From Acanthococcus lagerstroemiae (taxonomy: Eukaryota > Arthropoda > Insecta > Hemiptera > Eriococcidae): a stretch of DNA of 64,000 nt. Both the position numbers and the translations under genes were made by a program. The notes beneath the pieces are model-generated. The model saw nothing but the letters and a program-made list of their open reading frames with translations. It was not told where the DNA came from and searched no databases. The DNA lies in contig CM063113.1 of NCBI GenBank assembly GCA_031841125.1, forward strand, positions 36,211,197 through 36,275,196. Reading direction: 5' to 3'. Below are positions 23,100 through 33,605 of the stretch, in pieces (within the stretch, counting starts at the first letter, position 1; each line of letters opens with the position of its first letter).

Positions 23100-23757
23100 A
23101 TCTGATTTGTTCTTCTCGTTCACTATGCGGTAAGACAGAACATCAAAATTGAGCACTTATTGGCTTGAAAAACAAATACCGTAAACTGGGTTAACTTCGG
23201 ATTTGTGGGGGAACTCCAGACATTGCCAGAATTGGAGTAACACTATTAGATACGTTATTTCTTCGTTAACTAGGATGTCAAGTAAAAGTTGAGACTTGTT
23301 GCTACACTGTCATGAGGTGAAAACCGATGCTCCAGTTCTAATGTATAAAACCGGCATGTCCGAAGTTCCCCCACAAATTCGAAGTTACCCCAGTTTACGG
23401 TACGAGTAACAATTGTGTGCAGAATCACCCCTCCATGTTTTTTCAGTTTTTCACGAATTGCTACGTTACTATGCAGATTAATACACAAAAGTTTACTTTT
23501 ATCATGACCATAATCAAATTCTGTGTGTAATGATACCAGACACATACAGTTTCCTTTAATTTTCAATAATTACCTGAAACAATTTCTGTGATATAATTTT
23601 GATAAGTCGCTTTTGGAAGCTCTGCACAAACCACCTGATAATGCTGCCTGAAAATAGCGAAATTATACCGAATTGGTTTTACGTGCACAATAGCTACAAC
23701 ATCCTACATTACAACGAGTCATATGTCAGTGTTTCCAGACGTTCTGTTTTTTCCAGT
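23100..23757 (+). repeat. dispersed repeat B, copy carrying a MITE
   Basis: Same blocks as 21690-21990, but interrupted at 23179-23400 by the 222-bp MITE and by about 70 bases of extra sequence near 23535-23605. It is followed at once by the TGACAAAA repeat at 23760. Confidence 0.75.
23179..23400. mobile_element. 222-bp mariner-like MITE, copy 1
   Basis: Ends CCGTAAACTGGGTTAACTTC and GAAGTTACCCCAGTTTACGG are inverted copies, and the inverted similarity continues inward through GGGGGAACTCC.GACAT. TA flanks both ends (23177-23178, 23401-23402), the target duplication of Tc1/mariner elements. It sits in repeat B, whose other copy shows the site without it. No coding capacity. Confidence 0.92.
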
Positions 23758-23759
23758 AT

Positions 23760-23935
23760 TGTTAGATAAAACAATTTTTTGTTATTTTGTCAGACGAGCA
23801 TTTCTTTTTTTGTCAACGTCATAAGTTTTCTCATCTTCAGAGTTTGTCATTTTGTTTTTTCCTGGTTTTGTTGTGTCTTGACAAAATTATTTTGTCATTT
23901 TGTCTTCCTTTTTGTCATGTTACTTAGCATCAGCT
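23760..23935 (+). repeat. TGACAAAA-type repeat, copy 2
   Basis: Built from TTTTGTCATTTTGTC words; aligned in inverted orientation with 1635-1800. Followed at 23941 by a run of G. Confidence 0.6.
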
Positions 23936-24106
23936 CTGCCGAAGGGGGGGGGGGGTGCAAAGGGTGCAAGTTGCACTGGGCCTCGCGCTTGTGGGTCCTC
24001 GTCGTTTGAAAAAGAAAATACTCTTTAAAAAAATGTTTGGAAAGATTCTTGAATGAAGAAAATTACGCTAATGAATATTATGACATTTACATCTTACTCT
24101 AACCTA

Positions 24107-24248
24107 AAGTCTGGTCCAGTTAAGAAACATAATTTTTCACGTCGCTGATAACGTGTTCTTGAACTCGTCCTTCCCCTCCAACTTTAAAATGCACATTATC
24201 GACGTGTATTGCGGGTTGCAAATTATGTTTCTTAACTGGACCAGACTT
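24107..24248. mobile_element. 142-bp mariner-like MITE with perfect TIRs
   Basis: AAGTCTGGTCCAGTTAAGAA at the left and its exact complement at the right form a perfect TIR of 29 bases, flanked by TA on both sides (24105-24106, 24249-24250). The interior is non-coding. The perfect TIRs suggest a recent insertion. Superfamily assignment rests on the TA duplication only. Confidence 0.92.
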
Positions 24249-24313
24249 TACGGATGATCTAACCTTCTAACCTAATTACTTACGCCTACTTAAGAACTGG
24301 CCCACTAATAAGT

Positions 24314-24674
24314 ACAGGGTGTCTACAAGGTCAGGAAGTCAAGAAAAGTCAGGATTTTTGAAAGTAGGTCAGAAAGTCAGTAAAAGGTCTTGAAAATTTG
24401 AGGAATTTACTGAAAGAGGAAAAAATTAGTAAATTACCATCCAATGGAAGATTCTGTAGGAAATACCACAATATGAATAAATGAGAATCAAGAAATAATA
24501 TTGTATGAATATAATGAATTAATACAGGAAACCCTGGTCCTTAAATTTATACTCGTGGCCTTACGTTTGAAATTTAAAAATAATCCGATGAATTATGTAT
24601 AAACTCTTCAAATACAAAAAAGGAGTTCAGGAAAAAGTCAGAAAAAATTTTTGGAAGAGTCTGTAGACACCATG
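24314..24674. mobile_element. 361-bp hAT-like MITE with GTCAGGAAA words
   Basis: Ends (A)CAGGGTGTCTACA and TGTAGACACCATG are inverted. The flanks TAATAAGT and TAATAAGA agree at 7 of 8 bases. The first 100 bases repeat GTCAGGAAGTCAAGAAAAG-like words, a pattern recurring at 47755-47850. Confidence 0.8.
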
Positions 24675-24940
24675 TAATAAGAGCATGAAAAAGCTTCGAC
24701 TTTGAGTTTTGCTGAAATAATTCAAATGTTCGCGGCAAAAAAAGCGCGTAAAGTGGATAAATAAAGTATATGTACAAGTACATACTAATCAATTTTGTAT
24801 CCTAGTAAATTCTACTTCCAAAAACTGGAGGACTACTGCAAATGCTTCAGCGAGGATCCTTTCGCTGACTCAACTATCGAAAAGAGCGAGGAACTCATGG
24901 CACTACCAGCTGATGAAAGAGGGGGAAATGGGTAAAACTG

Positions 24941-25930
24941 GTGGAGGAACTGGACCTAGCAAGAGACAGCTCCAAAGCCTGGAAACTCATTAAGAGCCTT
25001 AATGGTGAAAAAGTGACTAGCACATCTGTTCCCAAGGTCACACCAAACGAAATCGCCAGCCAACTGGTTGAAAATGGAAAACCACCACTCAAGATCCGAA
25101 GGAGCAAGCCCGTCAGGAATGTAGCAGAAGAGGTGGACCACTTCGCAGCCCCTTTCTCAACCGTCAAAGTGAGCGGCGTGATCAAGTTACTGAAAAATGG
25201 TAAAGCGGCCGGACCAGATGGAATACTCAGTGAACAGATCAAGAAAATTGGGTCATCGGGCATCAAATGGCTGACGGACTTCTTCAACAACGTGGCAGAG
25301 ACAACAAAAATGTCAAAATTATGGTTGAGGACAAAGGTAGTAGCTATCTTGAAACTTCGGAAAGATTCCAACGATAGGAAGAGCTACAGACCAATTTCCC
25401 ACCTTTGCCACCTCTACAAGGTGTTCAAATGGCTACTACTCAATAGGATATAAGACACGATTGATGGAAAGCTCATTCCCCAACAGGCTGGCTTTCGACA
25501 AGGAAAAAGCTGCACAAGCCAGATCACCAACCTCGTGCAACACATCGAGAATGGCTTCGAGAGAAAGAAAATCACAGGGGCGGTCTTCGTAGATCTAACT
25601 GCTGCTTATGATACAGTGAATCACGACCTACTTTGCAGAAAAGTATACGAAATTACTCGAGACTTCAAGTTGACGACACTTATCAGAGCAATGCTGAACA
25701 ACAAAATGTTTTATGTCATTCACTAGAGTAAATCGAGTAGATGAATGCGACAGACAAATCGACTTCCACAGGGAAGTGTTCTACCTTATTCAATATATAC
25801 ACTAACGACCAGCTGATTGGAGACTAGACAGAGCACTTCCTGTATGCTGACGACCTGGCAGCGACGGCGCAAGGGGATACACACGTAGAGGTAGAGGGAA
25901 AACTGCAGGACATCCTTAATGAACTAGAAG
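24941..25930 (+). pseudogene. LINE reverse transcriptase, broken
   Basis: The frame 24941-25453 has SSKAWKLIKSLNG, then LLKNGKAAGPDGILSEQIKK and RKSYRPISHL. After a stop at 25451 the same frame resumes with PQQAGFRQGKSCTSQITNL, then GAVFVDLTAAYDTVNHDLL (first catalytic aspartate block). A frameshift later gives LPQGSVL, and near 25840 the catalytic FLYADDLA block survives. The order and spacing are those of a complete RT domain. The inactivating changes are scattered, as in neutral decay. Confidence 0.88.
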
Positions 25931-26054
25931 CACGAGTATATTACACGAAATAATGCTTTCAAGCCAAATCCATCTAAAACCTAGGTGTGCAGTTTCCACC
26001 TGAAAAATGCTAAGGCGAAATGCAAGCTGAAGCTGAGTTGGGTAGGAATACAGC

Positions 26055-26701
26055 TTGAAAATTGTGATAATCCGAAGTACCTTGACGTCACACTTGACAG
26101 GACAATTACTTTTATGTACTAAGATGAAAGTCGAAGCCAGAAATAGTATCGTGAAAAAATTCGTATCAACCGAGTGGGGAGCCAAGCCGAGCACACTGAG
26201 GACCATAGCCCTTGCGTTTTGTTACTCTACCGTGGAATGTAATACGGATGTGCAGCGTGGGGTAGATCTGCACATACTAAAAAAGTTGATGTGGCCCTGA
26301 ATAACACCATGCGGATCGTATCCGGCTGCCTGAGACCAACTAGTCTCAAATACCTTCCTCGGATATGTGGAATCGCTCCGCCGGAGGTGAGGAGGGAGGT
26401 GGCTGCGGATATGGAGAGGACTAAGAAGGAAAGCGACCCTCGCAACATCATGTTCGGCCAGGTAAACATCGACCATACCCCTCGCGCTGAAGACCTAGCC
26501 AGTGGGCATGATCTCCCCTATCCATCGTGGCTCTCCCTGAATAGGCTGCGCACCGGATGCGCCCGTACAGCGGCAAACCTGACCAGGTGGGGCATACGCG
26601 ACGACGCAGGATGCCAGATGTGCGGTCAGCTTCAAAATGACGACCACCTCCTTGTGTGTGAAGGAGGGACCACACATACTAGAGGGAAGATGTGGGGCTA
26701 G
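26055..26701 (+). pseudogene. LINE ORF2 C-terminal domain
   Basis: Pieces of a thumb-like region (NCDNPKYLDVTLDRTI) precede the frame 26291-26701: NNTMRIVSGCLRPT, LPRICGIAPPEVRR, LNRLRTGCARTAANLTRWG and finally CQMCGQLQNDDHLLVC. The last is the C.{2}C...H....C motif that closes many Jockey/I-type ORF2 proteins and is thought to bind nucleic acid. Frameshifts precede 26291. Confidence 0.8.
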
Positions 26702-26741
26702 ACGACAGCACCTTAGACCTGGTGCAGAGATTGAGGGGGAA

Positions 26742-26806
26742 GATTAAAAATTTAAAACTTAAAATTTGAAATTTAAAACTTAAAATTTGAAATTTAAAAC
26801 TTAAAG
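26742..26806 (+). repeat. 21-bp A/T repeat at LINE 3' end
   Basis: Three units of TTAAAACTTAAAATTTGAAAT follow the LINE coding end. Terminal simple repeats of this kind are common at LINE 3' ends. Confidence 0.8.
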
Positions 26807-26999
26807 TTGACTGCCAACGCGTCGAATTCCGGACACAAAAGAAGAAGCAGAACTAAAAAACGATTGTGTTTTTTTTTTTTTGCTGTCACCTGTCGACAAA
26901 TTCTTGAAAATTGCACTGAACCTCTCGCAGATCCTCTCGGCGGGGCTGCTTAGCATAATCTACTGCCAATGGCAATATCGCTTAGCCTAATATGTCATC

Positions 27000-27175
27000 A
27001 GTTGTTATGTCTGTTAGCATAGTTTATCATTTAATCATTGACGAAAGTCATAACATGATTTTTTTGTCATTTGGTTTTGTCATTGGATTCATTTTTTTGT
27101 TATGTCATGTGACAAAATTTTGAAAATTCAATTGTCATTTTATCATTTTCTTTTGTTATCTCACTAATTTTTTCC
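27000..27175 (+). repeat. TGACAAAA-type repeat, copy 3
   Basis: Words TTTTGTCAT, GTTATGTCATG and TTTATCATTTTCTTTTG match the family at 1635-1800 and 23760-23935. Copies 2 and 3 bracket the region holding the LINE and two MITEs, in the same orientation. Confidence 0.5.
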
Positions 27176-27938
27176 CTCGTGCTCCTATGAGAAATTAAAA
27201 GACTGTGCCAACTGCCACGTTACCCCGTGATAGCAAAATCACCCCTTGTTCCGGCATCATTTTTTCCAACGATTAAGCTAACCATTACTAGCTGTAAATT
27301 GTTCTTCCTGATCCTTGAAAATATTTTCAAGAAGCATAGACATCGCTCAGGGTACTACGCGAGACACTGCTTTTGCTTTCCCGCGTGCGCTCAGTCCCTG
27401 GAACAATGAAGAGAGCAAAGAAGTTGGATACATCCGGATAGTAGGGAACCATTTTTGGTTGTCCAGATAACCAGGGGGTTCGGAGATGAGTATTTAACAC
27501 TTACACCCCTCCCCCATTCTTTGGTAATTCTCACTGTACTCGTGAATAATATTTTCGACCAATAACGTGCTCCTAACGTAGACCGCCGATAAATAAGAAC
27601 AGAAATCAAAAGATGACGCGTGCTATACTCCATCCGAGTTAAGAATGCCCCGTTTATCAAAATCCATCAGACGTTTCGGTATACGGAGAGGAAAGGGAAA
27701 TGAAGTCGATTCACACTATGCAACGCAGTGCAGCAAATTAAAATGAAGTCTTCCAAATGAAATTGATTCCCAGTTCATTTTCTCAAGTTTGCTGATAACG
27801 ATTGAAAATGAGTACTTTTCTGGCAGAAGGAGCTCCGCGCATCAATTTTTTCTCGGCAATTATGTGTTCAAACATTGTAATGCTAAACAGTGTGAACGTC
27901 TCTTTGATTGACGGGCATTCTTAAGTCGGATGGAGTAT
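27176..27938. other. no gene recognised
   Basis: A minus-strand frame at 27391-27660 (89 codons) and others show no family motif. No TIR pair seen. Confidence 0.45.
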
Positions 27939-28069
27939 AGGCCTCGGTAAACTTTGTATAGGTATGCTCAGCCACCATTTGTATCCTTACATTCCCCGTA
28001 CAACCTCCATTGTCGGTCGCGACCCCGCGACACGTTCCGCGATGCGTTCGCTTGGCTTCAGAGTTGTTA

Positions 28070-28209
28070 CGTTTAAAACATATCTGTTTTAAACAGTGTT
28101 TAAACACCAGAAAAAACAAAAACATGTTTTAAACCAAAGACCCGTTTTAAACGTATTTTTTGTTTAAAACGTTGTATTTTTTGCTTTTATTTTTTTGTTG
28201 TTTTAAACA
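28070..28209. repeat. left subterminal cluster of GTTTTAAAC words
   Basis: Seven copies of GTTTTAAAC, GTTTAAAAC or GTTTAAAC occur in 140 bases, in both orientations since the word is nearly palindromic. Repeated subterminal words are, in several transposon families, transposase binding sites. Confidence 0.85.
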
Positions 28210-29192
28210 CGCTTTTTGTTTGATTTTAGTTTTTTGCAGTGTTTGGAATCGATTCAATTTTTCGTTTTGATCGGTTTTGGGCTTTGTAGCTTCCATTTTG
28301 GTTGGTTTCGGTTCGGAACTTCCATTTAATTTGCCAACAGGTTTTGGTTTCAGCCATGAGACCGTTTTAAAATACTGAAAGTGTCTTATTTCGGTCTTTC
28401 ATTGCTGATCCGGTTTTGGTTATGGTCTTCACTTCAGATAATGAATCGGTTTCAGTCGGGCTCAAAAAATATTTCTCAAACAAAACAAAAAAGCTATCAT
28501 TTTTATAGTCAAATCAGCCATAATTTGAAACCAACTATATAGGGTGCAAACTGCAGCATCGACTCACTGGATTTTGGCAGGTTAAATATTCTGTTGATTA
28601 GTTCAAATATTCAGCTCTTTTACCAGGTACAAGGAGAAAGAAGAACAGAAAACGATTGACCGATTGGGACCTTTTCATTTAATTGGTTTATGGTCTTGAC
28701 GCAGGCATAAGCTTTCATTTCAGTCGGATTCAGTTTCAGTTAAACCTACATTTCAGACATTTGGTTTATGTTTTGGTTAACGACCAGTTGAGTTTAAGGT
28801 TTCTGGTCTTAATTTGGTCTTTTGCATTTTAAAGGGTTTTGGTTTCGGTCTCATGAAACTGTTGAATTTGAATGGGTTCCGGATACGATTTCGGTTATGG
28901 TTCCAAACACTGTTTTTTTAGAGAAGTTGAAAATTTGAAATAAATGTCTCATTGAATCACAAATCTTGTATTTAATCAATGCAACCAAACACAATACACA
29001 TCACAGGAACTTATTTTTATCTTATCTTTTATAAAAGTAAAAACATGAAAGAGAAATTAAGTTTTTCAGAAAAACTTATCATTAATTTAATGGTGCATTA
29101 TCAGTCCCAATTTGGTATACCACTGTTGTGCATAACAGGCGAAAAAAAGTAAAAAGCCAAGAAAAAATATATGAATTGTATTCAATTTTTTT

Positions 29193-29303
29193 GGTTTTAA
29201 ACAGTTTAAAACACGTTTTAAATGTGTTTTAAACAGTTTTAAACACCCTAATTTTGAACTGTCATATCTCACGTTTTAAACGAAAAAAAAAACAGTTTTA
29301 AAC
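29193..29303. repeat. right subterminal cluster of GTTTTAAAC words
   Basis: Six copies of the same word (GTTTTAAAC or GTTTAAAAC) plus one variant (GTTTTAAAT) in 110 bases, mirroring the left cluster of the element. Confidence 0.85.
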
Positions 29304-29391
29304 AAAAAAAAAGTTTGTTTTGTTGGTTTAAAAAAACTGTTTTTTTTTTGCAACCCTGCTTGGCTTGTTATCGAAAAAAGTAAGGATCAAA

Positions 29392-29763
29392 ATGGCGGAG
29401 AAGTATGTCTACAGCTCTACACGAAGTTTACAGAGCCTTACACGTGCAACCGAGACTGGAGACTCGAACGCAACTAGGAAGTTTCCGGCGACAACGGCGT
29501 GGTCATGGCGTCGCAGGTCACTCTCCGCTCTCACCAGTCAAGCAGGCTCGCAGCTCGGGCAGTCGTCGTTATTTTTGGTGTACACGATTCTACGACTGCG
29601 GCTTGAAATTTTAAGTTCTTATCGTGAAACGATAGCGGATACGATTTGTCGGCATATTTCCTTCCTGCGGAATTTCAGCATCCGCCGCATCGTATACATT
29701 ATACGATCTCCAATCTGTGTTGATTCGTTCAATGACCTTGTATCGAAAAGATGGCATGGTTAA
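29392..29763 (+). CDS. 123-codon open frame overlapping the element end, unrecognised
   Basis: From the ATG at 29392 (MAEKYVYSSTRSLQS) the frame runs to 29763. Its first 16 codons are the TIR of the 1.5-kb element, the rest is unique, locally CpG-rich sequence (29480-29560). The protein is rich in R and S, with a hydrophobic patch (LFLVYTILRLRLEIL). No family is recognised. If expressed, the start would be donated by a transposon end. More probably chance. Confidence 0.15.
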   Translation: MAEKYVYSSTRSLQSLTRATETGDSNATRKFPATTAWSWRRRSLSALTSQAGSQLGQSSLFLVYTILRLRLEILSSYRETIADTICRHISFLRNFSIRRIVYIIRSPICVDSFNDLVSKRWHG

Positions 29764-31067
29764 GTACGTGTGCGTACGAGGAGTGTAGCGTTTACGTGGG
29801 TAGTACATAGTTGGTAATTTAAGAGTGCCTTTCGTGCAATATCAGCCAACGTCTGTTTTGTGGAAGATGAAGATATGCAGGAATACTTTTTACGCTTAAA
29901 TTGCGACCAGTTCGCTCTGCCCACTGATGTGAGAAGTGATATTCGACTACACCGCGAACTATGCAGCGTATAGTTTTCAGCATGTTTGGACGAATTTATG
30001 GCTCAAAGTGCACCTCTAAATGATTCTAATTCTGCCGGGTGACTCGAGTTCGATTTCATGCACCCACGTGTGAATTCATTACTCCGACCGAAGGGTTGGT
30101 ATTAGGAATTCGTTAAGAACCTTAAACCGGATCGTGAGATAAATCTATCGCATTAGTATAGTCTACTGCATTACCGCAGTCAGGGCTGTGAAAGGGTGTG
30201 GGCCCCGTATCATCTCAATAAGGTTTAGGAGAACGTTTCTAGCTCCAGTGTCACTGGTGTCTGTTTTCTAGAATAATATTAACGACTAAATTTATGCAGT
30301 GTCTGTATCATCTACTTGCTTTTATAAAGTTTTATGCACGTGTATAAATTTCCAGTTGTACAGACTTTTTTTCTTAGTTTTTACTTTATATTAAGCTATT
30401 TGCATTTTGTCAGCTCACGATGCCCATATTTTGGAATGTTTTAGCTGGAAGCTGCAGTAGCGTTCTGTGTACAGAAAATTATCAAAATACCGGAAATTGT
30501 AATCTAGAGAGCCGGAGATTGTACAGAGTATCCATATCATGGAAAATGGTTCGTGGAAAGGGTGAGTGTACGTTATCAGTGTATCTTACCAGTTGAAATC
30601 ACAGTTTGGTTTTCTAATATTATGACCAAGATCGAAAGAATGCGAACTAGTGATATCATTGTCACGTATAGTGGCTCCGAAGGCAGCTTATCATTTCTCG
30701 AGGTCGTGTTCGTTTATTGTGTTTCTGAAGCTTCCTCTTTAACAAAAAAAAAAAAAAATCAAATTTCGTAAAATTGAAATTACTGGGGTGGATCCACTCT
30801 TCTCGCAGAAAAATATTGGTATAAGAACATGATAAACCCTGCTGGTGTTATAAAGCTTCACTGGCATCAATCGAACACCTAATCTCTGATACAGTCGATA
30901 GAAGATTGTACTCCCAAAAACAAAATGTCTATTAAGCTTAGCGTAAGATAGAAAACCTCCACATCAGTGTTACCTCATCTAACACTCCCTCCTCTTCTAT
31001 CTTTCTATTATTATTTATTAAAACTCATAGCTTAAGATAGAAAACCCAAAATTCTTTTAACAAGCGG
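29764..31067. other. no gene recognised
   Basis: Unique-looking AT-rich sequence. A direct repeat AAGATAGAAAACC occurs at 30944 and 31034. An A run lies at 30743-30757. Short frames are unremarkable. Confidence 0.45.
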
Positions 31068-31246
31068 TTAGCTCACTTCCTAGGCGCAACGTTTGTGTGA
31101 CGTCACTCTAGTGCTGTACTCTGTGGCTGTACTAGTATTATCGCTCGTTGAAATATGCGTCTGTGTCCGTAGGTATCATATACACAGCAAACGCTGAGCA
31201 CTGGGGTAACGTCAGAGCATTGCGGGTTGCATTCTGAGTGAGCTAA
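31068..31246. mobile_element. 179-bp MITE, TIR TTAGCTCACT
   Basis: TTAGCTCACT and, further in, GCAACG and GTGACGTCAC at the left face GTAACGTCAGAGCATTGCGG and AGTGAGCTAA at the right. A solo right end of the same family (GTGACGTCATGCGTTGTGGG ... AGTGAGCTAA) lies at 41912-41951. No target duplication found. Confidence 0.65.
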
Positions 31247-32081
31247 TCTCCTGTTTCTTGTAGAAAACCGCTACTCAGTGTTACCACTTCTGACAAAATG
31301 TAGGGAATAAATTTCTTTTCGAGGTTTTCAGAGTTTTCAACGAATGCTTAACGTGAGCTTTAAGAATTTCAAGCTAAATAAGCAACAGAACAAGGGAAGG
31401 TTTTTGGTTGCTTCCTCAGTTTTACTCGATGAAAAATTTATGGGGAGGGTGCTTTCTTCTGCGTTTCTTGCCTTTATGTGGGTCATTCTCCAGAAACTGA
31501 GAATATTTTGTCACCAGCAACTTTTGAACCTTAACTGCCGATTTTTATTTATTTATTTATTCACTTTTTAGCGGGGGGGGGGGGGGTGTACTTGGGGTTA
31601 TATTTGGTAGAGCGTATAGCGATGAATGCACGCCAAAGTAATGGCTCCTCAGACATCGCCTCCCTTGCCCCGGAAACTACCCTTTTGAGTATTCGAGGTT
31701 ACACGGTTACACAATAACATCCTTAACAAATACCGCTAACTCAATTCGTCAGACAAGACAATTACCATCTTTTGAATGGAAAAAGCATAAGGAAGAGTCC
31801 ATCGTTGTGGATGTTACCATATCTCAATATTTGTGGGTTTTTTTTTCAAGTTGTTTTTCCCATATTCTTAATTATTATTTTATACAAATTCCTATTCTAC
31901 GAGAATATCTATTCGTATTTCTAATTTTAATCTGTGAGCGTGAATAAAGCTGGTGCCTCAATGGGTGTTCCTCTCAAGTTAATGTTTATTACATCTTACG
32001 TACATACGAGCATAATGCTTAGTACATCTTATGTGCTTATTCTTCATATCCCCGTGGATATTCGGTCTGTATTTATCTTCA
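31247..32081. other. no gene recognised; G run
   Basis: Contains a TTTA run followed by 16 G at about 31571-31587, and GTGGGTCATTCTCCAGAA at 31478-31500, whose inverted copy lies at 34395-34417. Frames are short. Confidence 0.45.
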
Positions 32082-32470
32082 TTACATTTCAATCCCATAC
32101 CGTTGTACTTGGACTAGTTCAAAAGGTTTGGTCCTTTGAAGTCGTCTTTTGAAGCCAGCGTTGTCTAATAGCTGTAGGGCTTCTTCATTTGGGTGAAGGT
32201 GAAGGCGCTTCTCATATTTTGCTGGGTACCTCTTGATCTCGTCTTCAGCTGTGGGAATGCAGAGATCTCGACGGAGGTTCTGGTTTTGTACAAACCAAGA
32301 TGCTTCTGCGATCATTCGCAGCACTTGGTCCTGAGCTGTCTGTGTTTTATTAAGGTTCGACTTCTTCGCGCAGCCGTAGGCCATAGTAGGTCCATATCTG
32401 TTTTAGGATTTGATTATACAACAGCATTTTGTTTTGCGGTGACTGCTGGGACAATATTCCTAGCAGTCCA
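32082..32470 (-). pseudogene. Jockey ORF2 C-terminal domain
   Basis: Minus-strand pieces ENK or QNKMLLYNQILKQIWTY near 32420, then YGCAKKSNLNKTQTAQD, VLRMIAEASWFVQN, LRRDLCIPT, KYEKRLHLHPNEEALQLLD and RLQRTKPFELV are the hallmark C-terminus of insect Jockey elements. One frameshift separates the first piece from the rest. Confidence 0.92.
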
Positions 32471-32474
32471 TTAT

Positions 32475-33605
32475 GTGGCAGCGCAGGGAATAAGGTCCCA
32501 CTCTATCCATATAGAGTTATGGGTACCGACATATACTAGATAAGATTTCGGACAAAATGAGACCTTATAGAGCTCTCTATCTCCAAAATTCGCCAAGATA
32601 TGTCTGTTTAAAGTTGAGCTTTCAAAAAATCAGATTTAGAGGAAAATGCATTTTTTAAAAAAGTTTGAAAAAAACGAAAAATTACAAATAATTTAAAGTA
32701 GCATATTTCTAAAACAAATAAAGCTAAAAAGCTTCTCGAGGGCTCATTTTGTCAAAAATGTTATAAAGAATTTCCTCAGTAAAGTGAAATGTTCTCAGAA
32801 AACTTGAAAGAGCTTAACGCTTTCGCTCCCAATTTTTTCTTCAATTTGAATTATTTTTTTTAATGGAAATTGTTGAATAAACTTCCTATAATACGAATCC
32901 GGTATCGGAGAATTTCTTACTCTACCTTGGGCCCCCAGTGGACCTGGAACAGCATACATTGTCCCACTGGCAGAGTAATGAGAGTCAAAAAAAAAAATTA
33001 TTTCCGAAACAACCACACCATCTATCGAGACGTGAGTGAGCTGAGGTATGCTTTTGAAGATACTCTAACAGTGGGGTACAACTAGCACTGTTTTCAACGT
33101 ATATTTGACCCAGTAGAATTTTTCAAAAACGGCGAGACAAACGGTGTCCCGTTGGAAGTGAAAGGGCTTAAACCTGGGACAGCGTATGTCCCACTGGTAG
33201 AGTAATGAGAGAACAAAAAATATTATTTCCGAAACAACCACGCCATCTACCGAGACGTGAGTGAGCTAAAATATGCTTCTGTAGGTGTGGGATACAACTA
33301 TCCCTGTTTTCAACGTATATTTGACCCAGCGGAATTTTTCAAAAACCAGTGGGACAAACGGTGTTCCGTTGGGAGCGAAAGAGGGTTAATTTTCGGTGAT
33401 AATAAAACCTAGTTGGGTAGTTGCAAAACAGAGAGGAGGTGAGTTCACATTTTCATTTGTAATGGATGAACGAAGACAGTCAGAGAGAATCTGATAACGC
33501 CTTTGGAAGATGAGAGTTTATTCTACCGAAATCGTGGTCCACAAAAATCACCGTGTCTCAAAAACTAGGATCGACAAAATGGGACCTTATTCCCTGCACT
33601 GTCAC
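32475..33605. mobile_element. 1.13-kb TIR element inserted in the Jockey relic
   Basis: GTGGCAGCGCAGGGAATAAG at the left and its near-complement at the right (26-bp TIR, two mismatches) enclose 1131 bases, with AT on both flanks. Removing the element and one AT leaves the Jockey reading frame unbroken, which fixes the ends. The interior holds a 231-bp tandem duplication and no recognisable transposase. The superfamily is uncertain: the duplication is AT, not the TA of mariner elements. Confidence 0.85.
32942..33390 (+). repeat. 231-bp tandem duplication, 2 copies
   Basis: ACCTGGAACAGCATACATTG at 32942 and ACCTGGGACAGCGTATGTCC at 33173 begin units sharing CCACTGG.AGAGTAATGAGAG, TTATTTCCGAAACAACCAC, GAGACGTGAGTGAGCT and TTTTCAACGTATATTTGACC. 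Identity is about 88 per cent by eye. Confidence 0.9.

Larger units (their letters stand above)
24800..26815 (+). mobile_element. Jockey/I-like LINE, decayed
   Basis: A plus-strand chain of RT blocks runs from about 24941 to 25930, followed by a C-terminal domain with a zinc-knuckle-like C.{2}C motif to 26701, then a tail of 21-bp A/T repeats. The 5' end is not seen. At least eight stops or frameshifts are present. Local GC is higher than the surroundings, as expected for former coding sequence. The clade is a judgement from motif style. Confidence 0.85.
27939..29439. mobile_element. 1.5-kb TIR element with GTTTTAAAC clusters
   Basis: The left end AGGCCTCGGTAAACTTTGTA and right end, read inward, AAGGCTCTGTAAACTTCGTG are inverted, and both continue through a CCATTTTG or CCATTTG block into ATCCTTAC (about 50 bp TIR). 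Inside each end lies a cluster of GTTTTAAAC words, and the centre is made of GGTTTTGGTTTCGG-like words. No frame of meaningful length lies between. The TIR order resembles the small elements at 57225 and 63796, so this may be a longer relative. No target duplication could be fixed. Confidence 0.75.

Noticed and set aside
23270..23566. 98-codon minus-strand frame
   Set aside because: Covers the MITE and its flanks; no independent support.
26222..26677. Several minus-strand frames of 60 to 84 codons
   Set aside because: They lie opposite the LINE C-terminal domain, whose plus-strand translation has the clear family motifs.
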